In this document: one piece after another, positions 6,798 through 13,465 of the stretch
Numbering within the stretch: the first letter of the stretch is position 1
How the letters are laid out: each line of letters begins with the position of its first letter
Source: Bacteroidales bacterium UBA4893
GTDB taxonomy: Bacteria; Bacteroidota; Bacteroidia; Bacteroidales; P3
NCBI GenBank assembly: GCA_002399025.1
Contig: DHCV01000008.1
Coordinates: forward strand, 31,790-53,794
DNA length: 22,005 nucleotides
Direction of reading: 5' to 3'
Notes under the pieces: model-generated
Database searches by the model: none
Seen by the model: only the letters and a program-made list of their open reading frames with translations
Told to the model about the DNA's origin: nothing
Position numbers and translations under genes: made by a program

Positions 6798-7958
6798 TTA
6801 GATTATTTCCAAAACCTCTTGTTTAATCTTATCTAACTGCTCTTTTGAAGGAATAAAATTAATATTTACTTTGTATTTTACTTCAATATTACTTTCTTCC
6901 ATATATCGTTCAAGCGATTTCATATTGGCTTGAGCCCAACCATAGCTCCCAAAAAGCATTCCTTTTCTTCCCTTTGGAGCCAAGCCCTGAAGATAGGTTA
7001 GAAACGCTGCAACTGTTGGCAATATGCCTTTGTTGAGAGTTGGTGAGCCAACACAAATATATTCTGCCTCTATGATTTGAGTCATAATATCTGATATGTG
7101 AGTATCTTTTAAGTCGTAGATATAGTAGTTGTATTTCTTGTCTTCAAAGGCTTCTTTAACCATTTGAGCAATCATTTCGGTGGAATGCCACATTGAGTCG
7201 TAAACAATTACAGCTTTCTTATCAGTTTTGTTTGAAGCCCATTTTTCATAGTTTTCAAGAATTAGAGGTATGTTTTTTCTCCAAACAATACCATGACTTG
7301 GACAAATCATTTCAATATCTAAACCTCTAACTATTTCCATTACTCCAACAACTTGAGAAGAGTATGGTAAAACAATATTTGCATAGTATTTCTTTGCCTC
7401 TTCCAAAATTGTTTCAACTGGATATTCATCATCAAATCTTTCACTTGATGCTATATGTTGACCGAAGGCATCATTTGAGAATAAGATTTTCTCTTCAGGA
7501 CAATAAGTTACCATATTGTCTGGCCAATGCACCATTGGTGTCATAACAAAGTGAAGGTTTCTTTTTCCAATATTAAGGGTATCTCCTGACTTAACAGTTT
7601 GGAATTTCCAATCTTTCTTATAATGTAGTCTATGTTCTTTTTCTCCTGCAACTGATGTTATAACTATTGCATTAGGTAACATTTCCATAACCTCTGGCAT
7701 TGCTCCAGAATGGTCCATTTCTACGTGATTGGAAATAACATAATCTATCTTCTTAGGGTCAATAATATCGGATATTCTTTCTATTAATTCCTTAGTTAGG
7801 TGTCCTTTTACTGTATCAATTAATGTGATTTTCTCATCTACTATTAAATAAGCGTTGTAGGTAGAGCCTCTTTGGGTTAGGTAGCCATGAAAATTCCTAA
7901 GCTTCCAATCAATTGCTCCTACCCAGTAAATGTCTTTTTTAACTTCTATTGCTTTCAT
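6798..7958 (-). CDS. Flavodiiron protein (oxygen/NO reductase, FprA type)
   Basis: A 386-aa A-type flavodiiron protein that reduces O2 to water and/or NO to N2O in the anaerobe cytoplasm. The metallo-beta-lactamase domain (about 1-245) has the full diiron ligand set: His78, Glu80 and Asp82 in NHVEMDHSG, then His144, Asp163 and His222. The C-terminal flavodoxin domain begins at AVIVYDSMWHSTEMIA and includes CVGSPTLNKG. No rubredoxin or reductase domain is fused, so a separate electron donor is needed; the ferredoxin at 1241 is one candidate but no link is shown. It is the third gene of a minus-strand run with glycosyltransferases, 13 bases after the preceding stop, which is an unexpected pairing. 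Confidence 0.93.
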   Translation of the reverse strand: MKAIEVKKDIYWVGAIDWKLRNFHGYLTQRGSTYNAYLIVDEKITLIDTVKGHLTKELIERISDIIDPKKIDYVISNHVEMDHSGAMPEVMEMLPNAIVITSVAGEKEHRLHYKKDWKFQTVKSGDTLNIGKRNLHFVMTPMVHWPDNMVTYCPEEKILFSNDAFGQHIASSERFDDEYPVETILEEAKKYYANIVLPYSSQVVGVMEIVRGLDIEMICPSHGIVWRKNIPLILENYEKWASNKTDKKAVIVYDSMWHSTEMIAQMVKEAFEDKKYNYYIYDLKDTHISDIMTQIIEAEYICVGSPTLNKGILPTVAAFLTYLQGLAPKGRKGMLFGSYGWAQANMKSLERYMEESNIEVKYKVNINFIPSKEQLDKIKQEVLEII

Positions 7959-7971
7959 TTTATTTTGTTTT

Positions 7972-10218
7972 TTATCTATTATTTAACATTTGTTTTATTG
8001 CATCGCCGTATTCTTGGGCTAATTTCTTATTTCCTGATTTTTTATAGTGTTCCTCCAAAACTGAATAAAGTTTAATGTAGGCATTTCTTTGGTCAAGTCC
8101 TGAGGCTTGATATATTGCTAAGAGTTGTTGCATTGTTTGTTCTTCGAAACGATCAATTTCTATTAATCCCTTCAAATATCCTTCTCCACCATAGAGGTCT
8201 TGTTGTTTGAGTTTTATGTTGGCTGCCAAGGAGTATGTTGGAGAATACTTGAAATTATCCTTAATCACCTTATCGCAAAGCAAAAGAGCCTCCTGCTCCT
8301 TATTTTGCATAAAAAGAGCATAAGCCTTAAAATAATTTGCATTTTCTGAGTTAGGATTTAATTTTAGCATTTGGTTAGTGAACATAATTACACTATCAGG
8401 TTGATTCTTCCTTAAATAAATCTCACTGAGGCTGATTAATGCTGTTTCGTTTTGAGGATCTGCATTGATTGCTTTTAAATAATAAGGAATAGCTTCATCT
8501 AATTGTCCCTTACTTTTTAATTCAAACCCCTTAACATCTGATTTATCCTTACGTTTGAGAACAACACAAATTGGTTTACCATCAACCTCAACCTTATAAA
8601 CAGTATTCTTTGGAGGGAAAACTCCACTTTGCAATTGCTCTGGAGCAATACCTGTATTGCATATTATGGCATAATCCCAATCAACATCTCCTTTTTCATT
8701 ATAGCGAATAAAGGCAGTGGTGAATTTTGCAGTATCGTGTCGGAAATAATAATTAATTGGTTTTGGATGCCAACAAGCAACCACAATCTTTTTACCCGTT
8801 GTTAGCTCATCTCTCTTTGCATTTGCAATTACCCATTCTGAGGCTTCTCTAAGAGAGTGAAAATAATAATCTAATTCATAATTTCCATAAGCTTTATCCA
8901 TTCCTCCTGATAGTTCATTGAAATAAACATATTGATGAGGGTGATTTCTTATTGAGTGAATGATTGGATTGATTGAAAGAAGTCCAAAAGCTGAAAGAAC
9001 TATTATTTTCCAATACTTTTTATCGTAGGCTTTAACTAAGCTTTCTATTCCTAAAGCAGAAAAAGCAACTAAAGGAGGATAAGTGAAGATAGCATGACGC
9101 CAACCACCGTAAACATTTGATTTGTTTATAATAATCCAGAAGATTGGGAAGATAAATGTAAATAGTAAAACAAAGTAGTAGAACCATTGTTTTTTGTTTT
9201 TAAACATTAAAACAAATCCTGCCAATGCTCCAAGAATAACAACCATTGGTATTGTTATTAAAATAAACTTAGGAGTATAGTACCAAGGCAAAACATCTGA
9301 CCACTGTGCTTGTCCTTCGAAGATTTGACGCAAAGAAATAGCAAATTTAGTCATATTCTCTAATGTTTCTTTTGGATTATCTATTGGAGATTTTATTGCA
9401 AAAGGCCAGCTAACTACAGCTAAAAAATATCCAAAGAGAACTATTCCCAAACTCCACAAAAGGACTCTAAAAAACTCTTTCTTTAAAAAATTTTGTCTCC
9501 AAATATAATATACTATAGCAAAAACAGCAAAATATCCTATAACAATTAACCCCCCTATTCTTATGCTTATTGCAAATGCAATTGAAAGAGTGAGCATAAT
9601 AACTATACTCCATTTTATCTTTGGTAATTGTTCTAAAAAAGTAACAATAAAATATATAGTCATTATAGTAGCTGTTGCTAAAGGAAGATCTTTAAGGTTA
9701 TTGAATGAATGCCCTATAAAACTTGAAGAAATCAATAATAAAAAAATTGCAAACACACCTGCTCTCCATCCGGATATTTTTTTTGTTAAAAACCCTGTAA
9801 AAATTATAGCAAGCCAACCCATTATTGCGTTTAATCCATGACGAAACTCCATATAATTATCAATAGAAAGAATATGTGTAACTAAATAAGCAAAGTTATC
9901 TACGCTCTGTCCATAATAAGGCAAATTATATTTCTCAGTAACTACTGCTGCTGTAGAATCATTCCCAAAAGATGAATAATACTTATAAACATTTTCAGCA
10001 TGTTCATAGTGATAGAATTCATCTCCTGAAATACCTGCACTTTGACTTAATAAAATAAGTAATATTAAACTTAATGCAGATAATATTAAGAAAATCAGTT
10101 TCCAAATTTTATTTGAATTATCAGTTCTATTGAAAGAACTATTATCTAAAATATTTATCTCTTCTTCAGGAAGAGTATTAATTAGATTTTTAGGCTGTTT
10201 TGAATTATTTTTTTTCAT
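7972..10218 (-). CDS. GT39-like membrane glycosyltransferase fused to TPR repeats
   Basis: A 748-aa polytopic membrane protein. After a polar N-terminal ~38 residues comes a first membrane helix (LIFLILSALSLILLILL), then ISGDEFYHYEH with Asp66-Glu67, the position of the acidic catalytic residues in ArnT/PMT-type (GT-C) transferases. About ten further hydrophobic segments follow to roughly residue 420, then a soluble region. From about residue 565 to the end are helical tetratricopeptide-like repeats (GQLDEAIPYYLKAINADPQNE, then NQPDSVIMFTNQMLKLNPNSE). Such enzymes use polyprenyl-linked sugars on the outer face of the inner membrane. The GtrB-like gene, 9 bases upstream, could supply the lipid-linked donor. 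Sugar and acceptor are unknown. Confidence 0.85.
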   Translation of the reverse strand: MKKNNSKQPKNLINTLPEEEINILDNSSFNRTDNSNKIWKLIFLILSALSLILLILLSQSAGISGDEFYHYEHAENVYKYYSSFGNDSTAAVVTEKYNLPYYGQSVDNFAYLVTHILSIDNYMEFRHGLNAIMGWLAIIFTGFLTKKISGWRAGVFAIFLLLISSSFIGHSFNNLKDLPLATATIMTIYFIVTFLEQLPKIKWSIVIMLTLSIAFAISIRIGGLIVIGYFAVFAIVYYIWRQNFLKKEFFRVLLWSLGIVLFGYFLAVVSWPFAIKSPIDNPKETLENMTKFAISLRQIFEGQAQWSDVLPWYYTPKFILITIPMVVILGALAGFVLMFKNKKQWFYYFVLLFTFIFPIFWIIINKSNVYGGWRHAIFTYPPLVAFSALGIESLVKAYDKKYWKIIVLSAFGLLSINPIIHSIRNHPHQYVYFNELSGGMDKAYGNYELDYYFHSLREASEWVIANAKRDELTTGKKIVVACWHPKPINYYFRHDTAKFTTAFIRYNEKGDVDWDYAIICNTGIAPEQLQSGVFPPKNTVYKVEVDGKPICVVLKRKDKSDVKGFELKSKGQLDEAIPYYLKAINADPQNETALISLSEIYLRKNQPDSVIMFTNQMLKLNPNSENANYFKAYALFMQNKEQEALLLCDKVIKDNFKYSPTYSLAANIKLKQQDLYGGEGYLKGLIEIDRFEEQTMQQLLAIYQASGLDQRNAYIKLYSVLEEHYKKSGNKKLAQEYGDAIKQMLNNR

Positions 10219-10227
10219 ACTTTAATT

Positions 10228-11157
10228 CTAAAAATTAACTCTCTCCTTTTCTATAACTAAAGGACGATTCAAAATATGTGTATGTATATTTCCAATATAT
10301 TCACCAATTATTCCAATAAAAATTAACTGGACTGATGAGAAAAAGAATAAACCTATTAACAATGGTGCTTGTCCCATCGGCATTGAGTCCCAATAAATAA
10401 TTTTAAAAACTAAATAAATTATGGCTGCAATTAAGCTAAGAATTGCTGTTAGAAATCCGAACATTGTCGCCAAACGCAAAGGTACTTTTGAATGAGAAGT
10501 TATTCCAAGCATTGCGATATCATAAAGAGTAAAGAAGTTATTCTTAGTTATTCCTCTTTTTCTTAATGGCTGTTTATATTTAATTATTGCTTTTTCGAAT
10601 CCTACTTCACAAATCAATCCTCTAAAATATGGGTAATTATCATTTATTTCTCGAAGGTGCTTTATAACAACGTTATCATAAAGCCCAAATCCTGTAAAAT
10701 TTTTAATTAACTCAACTTCTGATAATTTTGTAACTAAATTATAATACATTTTTCTAAGCTTAAAAAAAATAAAATTTTCTTCAGATTGTTCCTTTACACC
10801 AACAACTATTTTAAATCCTTCTTCCCATTTTTTAATTAACTCGGGGATTAATTCTGGAGGATCTTGAAGATCCGAAACCAAAGAAATAACAGCATCTCCC
10901 TTTGCTTGTAACATTGCATAGTATGGAGAACGAATATGTCCAAAATTTCTTGAATTAACAATAACTTTAACATTTTCATCTTGCTCTGCAATTGATTTTA
11001 ATATCTCTACCGTTTTATCTTTTGAAGAATTATCAATAAATATATGCTCATATTTATATTGAGGCAATAATTCGAATTGCTTTTTAACTTCTTCATAAAG
11101 AGATTTTACATTTTCTTGCTCATTATAGCAAGGAGAAACAATGCTAATAAGTTTCAT
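10228..11157 (-). CDS. GtrB/DPM1-like polyprenyl-phosphate glycosyltransferase (GT2)
   Basis: A 309-aa GT2 enzyme. The N-terminal GT-A domain shows SPCYNEQENV at the nucleotide-sugar site, FIDNSSKDKT, and VSDLQDPPELI with the metal-binding DxD-like aspartates. Two membrane helices near the C-terminus (LATMFGFLTAILSLIAAIIY; LLIGLFFFSSVQLIFIGIIG) are the usual GtrB/DPM1 anchor. The family moves a sugar from a nucleotide donor to undecaprenyl phosphate on the cytoplasmic face. It is the first gene of the minus-strand operon and is followed after 9 bases by the GT39-like transferase, forming a plausible donor-making and donor-using pair. Confidence 0.9.
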   Translation of the reverse strand: MKLISIVSPCYNEQENVKSLYEEVKKQFELLPQYKYEHIFIDNSSKDKTVEILKSIAEQDENVKVIVNSRNFGHIRSPYYAMLQAKGDAVISLVSDLQDPPELIPELIKKWEEGFKIVVGVKEQSEENFIFFKLRKMYYNLVTKLSEVELIKNFTGFGLYDNVVIKHLREINDNYPYFRGLICEVGFEKAIIKYKQPLRKRGITKNNFFTLYDIAMLGITSHSKVPLRLATMFGFLTAILSLIAAIIYLVFKIIYWDSMPMGQAPLLIGLFFFSSVQLIFIGIIGEYIGNIHTHILNRPLVIEKERVNF

Positions 11158-11283
11158 AAACTTAAATTCCGTTTTATTATATAATTTGATTAAATTTGCT
11201 CCATCTGGCTTATTCCTTTGGAACCTATTTCAATCATTTGTTTTAGCCTCAAATGCAACTTTTCTGATATACTTGACCTAAAA

Positions 11284-11298
11284 CATCCTGCCAACATC
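11284..11298. repeat. Isolated copy of family C repeat core
   Basis: CATCCTGCCAACATC matches 13 of 15 bases of the fourth unit of the 22-bp array at 17170 (CATCCTGCCACCATG), including 10 identical consecutive bases. No second copy occurs 22 bases to either side. Confidence 0.5.
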
Positions 11299-11347
11299 AC
11301 AACTTTCAGCTTTCTTTTATTTATTAAAATCTAATATTTTCAACCTA

Positions 11348-11355
11348 CAAATGTA
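11348..11355 (-). promoter_or_regulatory. Candidate minus-strand -7 element (TACATTTG)
   Basis: Read on the minus strand this is TACATTTG, matching TAnnTTTG, upstream of the glycosyltransferase operon starting at 11157. No matching -33 element was found at normal spacing. Confidence 0.35.
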
Positions 11356-11375
11356 CAAATAATATTCAAAATGTG

Positions 11376-11383
11376 TAAATTTG
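11376..11383 (+). promoter_or_regulatory. Candidate -7 element for O-antigen ligase gene (TAAATTTG)
   Basis: TAAATTTG matches TAnnTTTG and ends 38 bases before the ATG at 11422, a normal leader length. It lies 20 bases from the opposing element at 11348-11355, so the two promoters could compete. No clear -33 TTG is seen. Confidence 0.45.
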
Positions 11384-11421
11384 CAACTAAATCATTTATT
11401 TAATAATAGAAAATTTGTTCT

Positions 11422-12666
11422 ATGAAACTCAAAACTAAGGATATTATTGATAAGCTTATAGTGCTTTCAATCATTATTGTTTGCTTGTCAATATTTCTTC
11501 CTCCATTCTTTAAATCTATTTCAATTTCCCTATTGGCAATAGCTGTTTTGGGTGCTTTCTTTTCAAAAGCATATAGTCTCAAACCAAGTGTAAATAAGGA
11601 ATCTCTATTACTCATAGCCTTCTTTTTCCTCCATATAATTGGTGTTTTTTATAGCTCAGACAAAAATTCTGCACTTTTTGACCTTCAAATAAAATTGTCT
11701 TTGATTATTTTACCTCTTCTGTTTATCTTCATACCCAAGCAATTCCTCTCCAAAGACAAATTATGGACTTATTTCTTAGCAATAATTATTGGATTAGTCC
11801 TTACAATTTTCTATTGCTTTATTTCTGGAGTTGTTAGGTCTATTAGTAACTCCCTCCCACTTGTTGGGGAAATAATCTATACAAAACTAGGTGCTAAATT
11901 CCACCCTTCCTACCTTTCGCTCTTTGCATCTGTTGGACTTATTTTGACATATAAAATCCCTTTAAATCAATTCCTTAAAGCTCCAAACCAAGCTAAACTA
12001 ATTAAAATCTTCACAATTGCTCTAATCAGTTTTTTCTTAGTAATGTTAAATTCCAGATCAGGCTTATTGATATTGATTATTGCCTATTTATGGATTCTAA
12101 TAGATTTATTTTTTGTTGAGAAAAAGCGTATTTCCGCTCTTATAACTCTATTTGTATTAATAGTTTGTGGATTTTTCATCCTAAACTCAAATTTCTTAAG
12201 CATGAGGTATAGAAATGCCATTGAGAATATTGCTCAAGAGAAGAATATCAATCATGAATCGAACAGCATGTCCCAACGTAGTTTCATATATTCAAATAGC
12301 TGGACTTTGGTTTCAAAGAATTTGGTTTTTGGAGTTGGGACAGGGGACGTAAAATCTACCTTTGAAAGCTTGTATGAAAAAGAAAATGTGCGTTTTAGCT
12401 CCTATCTCAACGCTCATAATCAATATCTTCAAACAACAATTGCCTTAGGCATGGTTGGACTCTTGGTTTTGGTTTTGGTTTTCCTTTTCCCAATGATAAG
12501 GATGCTAAAACAAAAGCAGTATTTTCTTCTAATAATATTTTTGCTTATTGGGTTTAGTTATCTTTTTGAATCAATGTTAGAAAGAAATATGGGTACTTAT
12601 TTCTTCGCTCTGATTTATGTTTTATCAAATTCTTATTTGTCCACCCAAAAACCAAAATTGGATTAA
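11422..12666 (+). CDS. O-antigen ligase/polymerase family membrane protein
   Basis: A 414-aa inner-membrane protein with about ten to twelve hydrophobic segments. The Wzy_C/WaaL-type signature is in the second half: LNSRSGLLILIIAYLW, a periplasmic loop of about 60-90 residues containing GVGTGDVKSTFESLYEK and NAHNQYLQTTIALGMVGL, then closing helices. The conserved Arg in NSRSG and His in NAHNQYLQ are at the positions expected for glycan binding and catalysis. Members join or polymerise lipid-linked glycans in the periplasm, and some glycosylate proteins. Which of these applies cannot be read from sequence. It diverges from the GtrB/GT39 operon, supporting a shared surface-glycan role. Confidence 0.85.
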   Translation: MKLKTKDIIDKLIVLSIIIVCLSIFLPPFFKSISISLLAIAVLGAFFSKAYSLKPSVNKESLLLIAFFFLHIIGVFYSSDKNSALFDLQIKLSLIILPLLFIFIPKQFLSKDKLWTYFLAIIIGLVLTIFYCFISGVVRSISNSLPLVGEIIYTKLGAKFHPSYLSLFASVGLILTYKIPLNQFLKAPNQAKLIKIFTIALISFFLVMLNSRSGLLILIIAYLWILIDLFFVEKKRISALITLFVLIVCGFFILNSNFLSMRYRNAIENIAQEKNINHESNSMSQRSFIYSNSWTLVSKNLVFGVGTGDVKSTFESLYEKENVRFSSYLNAHNQYLQTTIALGMVGLLVLVLVFLFPMIRMLKQKQYFLLIIFLLIGFSYLFESMLERNMGTYFFALIYVLSNSYLSTQKPKLD

Positions 12667-12689
12667 ATAAAAGCCCGTTTGAATAAAAT

Positions 12690-12731
12690 TATCTCAGAGA
12701 AAAAAATATTTATCTTATAGAAAAATAAAAT
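12690..12731. repeat. Family A 21-bp direct repeat, second locus
   Basis: Units start at 12690 and 12711. The first 21-bp unit is identical to the one at 6696, beginning TATCTCAGAGAAAAAAATAT; the second is degenerate (TATCTTATAGAAAAATAAAA). Orientation relative to the upstream plus-strand gene is the same as at 6.7 kb. Confidence 0.75.
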
Positions 12732-12771
12732 TATATAAGAGTTTTTTCAAATCAATCAAGGAATAATTTAT

Positions 12772-12811
12772 TAACTCTTCGTTTTAATTTACTAACTCTT
12801 CGTTTTAATTT
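12772..12811. repeat. Family B 21-bp direct repeat, two units
   Basis: The 19-base core TAACTCTTCGTTTTAATTT occurs identically at 12772 and 12793, an exact 21-bp period with a 2-base linker. The same core recurs in inverted orientation at 18557-18608, and in part at 17196. Confidence 0.8.
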
Positions 12812-12904
12812 TTTTTAGTCATATTTCATTTTCCCCAATTTTTTTTTGAGAAGGGTTATCTTTTGTGAAAAGACATAATGAAAATACCTAAATGTAATTG
12901 ATAG

Positions 12905-12946
12905 GGATTAAAAAAGCTTAGCCTTATATTTTTAAGACTAAGCTTT
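12905..12946 (-). terminator. Terminator for the DUF3127 gene
   Basis: Stem AAAGCTTAG (12913-12921) with CTAAGCTTT (12938-12946), extended inward by CTTA/TAAG after one mismatch. On the minus strand the hairpin is followed by a T run from the plus-strand A run at 12909-12915. It lies about 30 bases beyond the stop of the minus-strand gene. Confidence 0.75.
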
Positions 12947-12974
12947 ATGATTATTAGTAGTTATTTGCTATCTT

Positions 12975-13415
12975 TTAGAATGGCAAATCGTCATCAGCAC
13001 TTGGTTCTTGAGTATTAAATGAGCCGTAATTTTCTGCTGGGTCTGACTCTAATGGTGCAGATTGGCTTGGAGCTGAAGGAGCTTGTGGCTTTGGTGCAGA
13101 ATATGATGGTGATTGCTGTTCTTGTGCTCCTGCTGAGGTAATTGGATTAAAGGTATCTATTCTAAAACATCTTAAATCGGTGTACCATCTGTCTTGATAT
13201 TCTCTACTTTCAGGAGAAAAGAATACTTTAATCTGCGTTCCAATAGGCATAGTTCTTACAATTGCAACCTTGTCTTCTCCCCAAAGTGAAAAAGCTACTT
13301 GTTTTGGGAATTGTTCTTCTGTTTCAATCACAAATCCTCCTCTTACCCAAGGTCCTCTTTGCGATTCTCCTGATTGTTCGGGTAAGGTCTTTAAAAATTT
13401 TCCAATGATTTCCAT
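12975..13415 (-). CDS. DUF3127 protein with SSB-like acidic C-terminal tip
   Basis: A 146-aa cytoplasmic protein. The first ~95 residues form a beta-rich, OB-fold-like domain starting MEIIGKFLKTLPEQSG and ending near RCFRIDTFNP, as in DUF3127. A Gln/Pro/Ser-rich linker follows, and the protein ends DDDLPF, closely like the DDDIPF tip by which bacterial SSB recruits repair and replication proteins. It therefore looks like an SSB-related or SSB-mimicking protein. DNA binding is inferred, not shown. Its start lies 50 bases downstream of the S9 peptidase stop on the same strand, so it may be cotranscribed or have its own promoter. Confidence 0.85.
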   Translation of the reverse strand: MEIIGKFLKTLPEQSGESQRGPWVRGGFVIETEEQFPKQVAFSLWGEDKVAIVRTMPIGTQIKVFFSPESREYQDRWYTDLRCFRIDTFNPITSAGAQEQQSPSYSAPKPQAPSAPSQSAPLESDPAENYGSFNTQEPSADDDLPF

Positions 13416-13465
13416 TTCTTATCTTATTTATTTATTAATATTTCTAATTATTTCAAACTAATCTC

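Larger units (their letters stand above)
11158..11421. other. Divergent intergenic region (glycosyltransferase / O-antigen ligase)
   Basis: This 264-base gap separates divergent surface-glycan genes. It holds candidate -7 elements on both strands (11348-11355 minus, 11376-11383 plus) and a lone copy of the family C repeat at 11284. The minus-strand gene would have a long leader of about 185 bases if that promoter is used. No coding potential or recognisable RNA was seen. Confidence 0.6.
12667..12974. other. Convergent intergenic region with family A and B repeats
   Basis: A 308-base gap between the 3' ends of the ligase gene (plus) and the DUF3127 gene (minus). In order it holds a family A repeat pair, AT-rich spacer, a family B repeat pair, T-rich DNA (12811-12850), then a hairpin terminator for the minus gene. 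No coding potential was seen. Confidence 0.7.
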
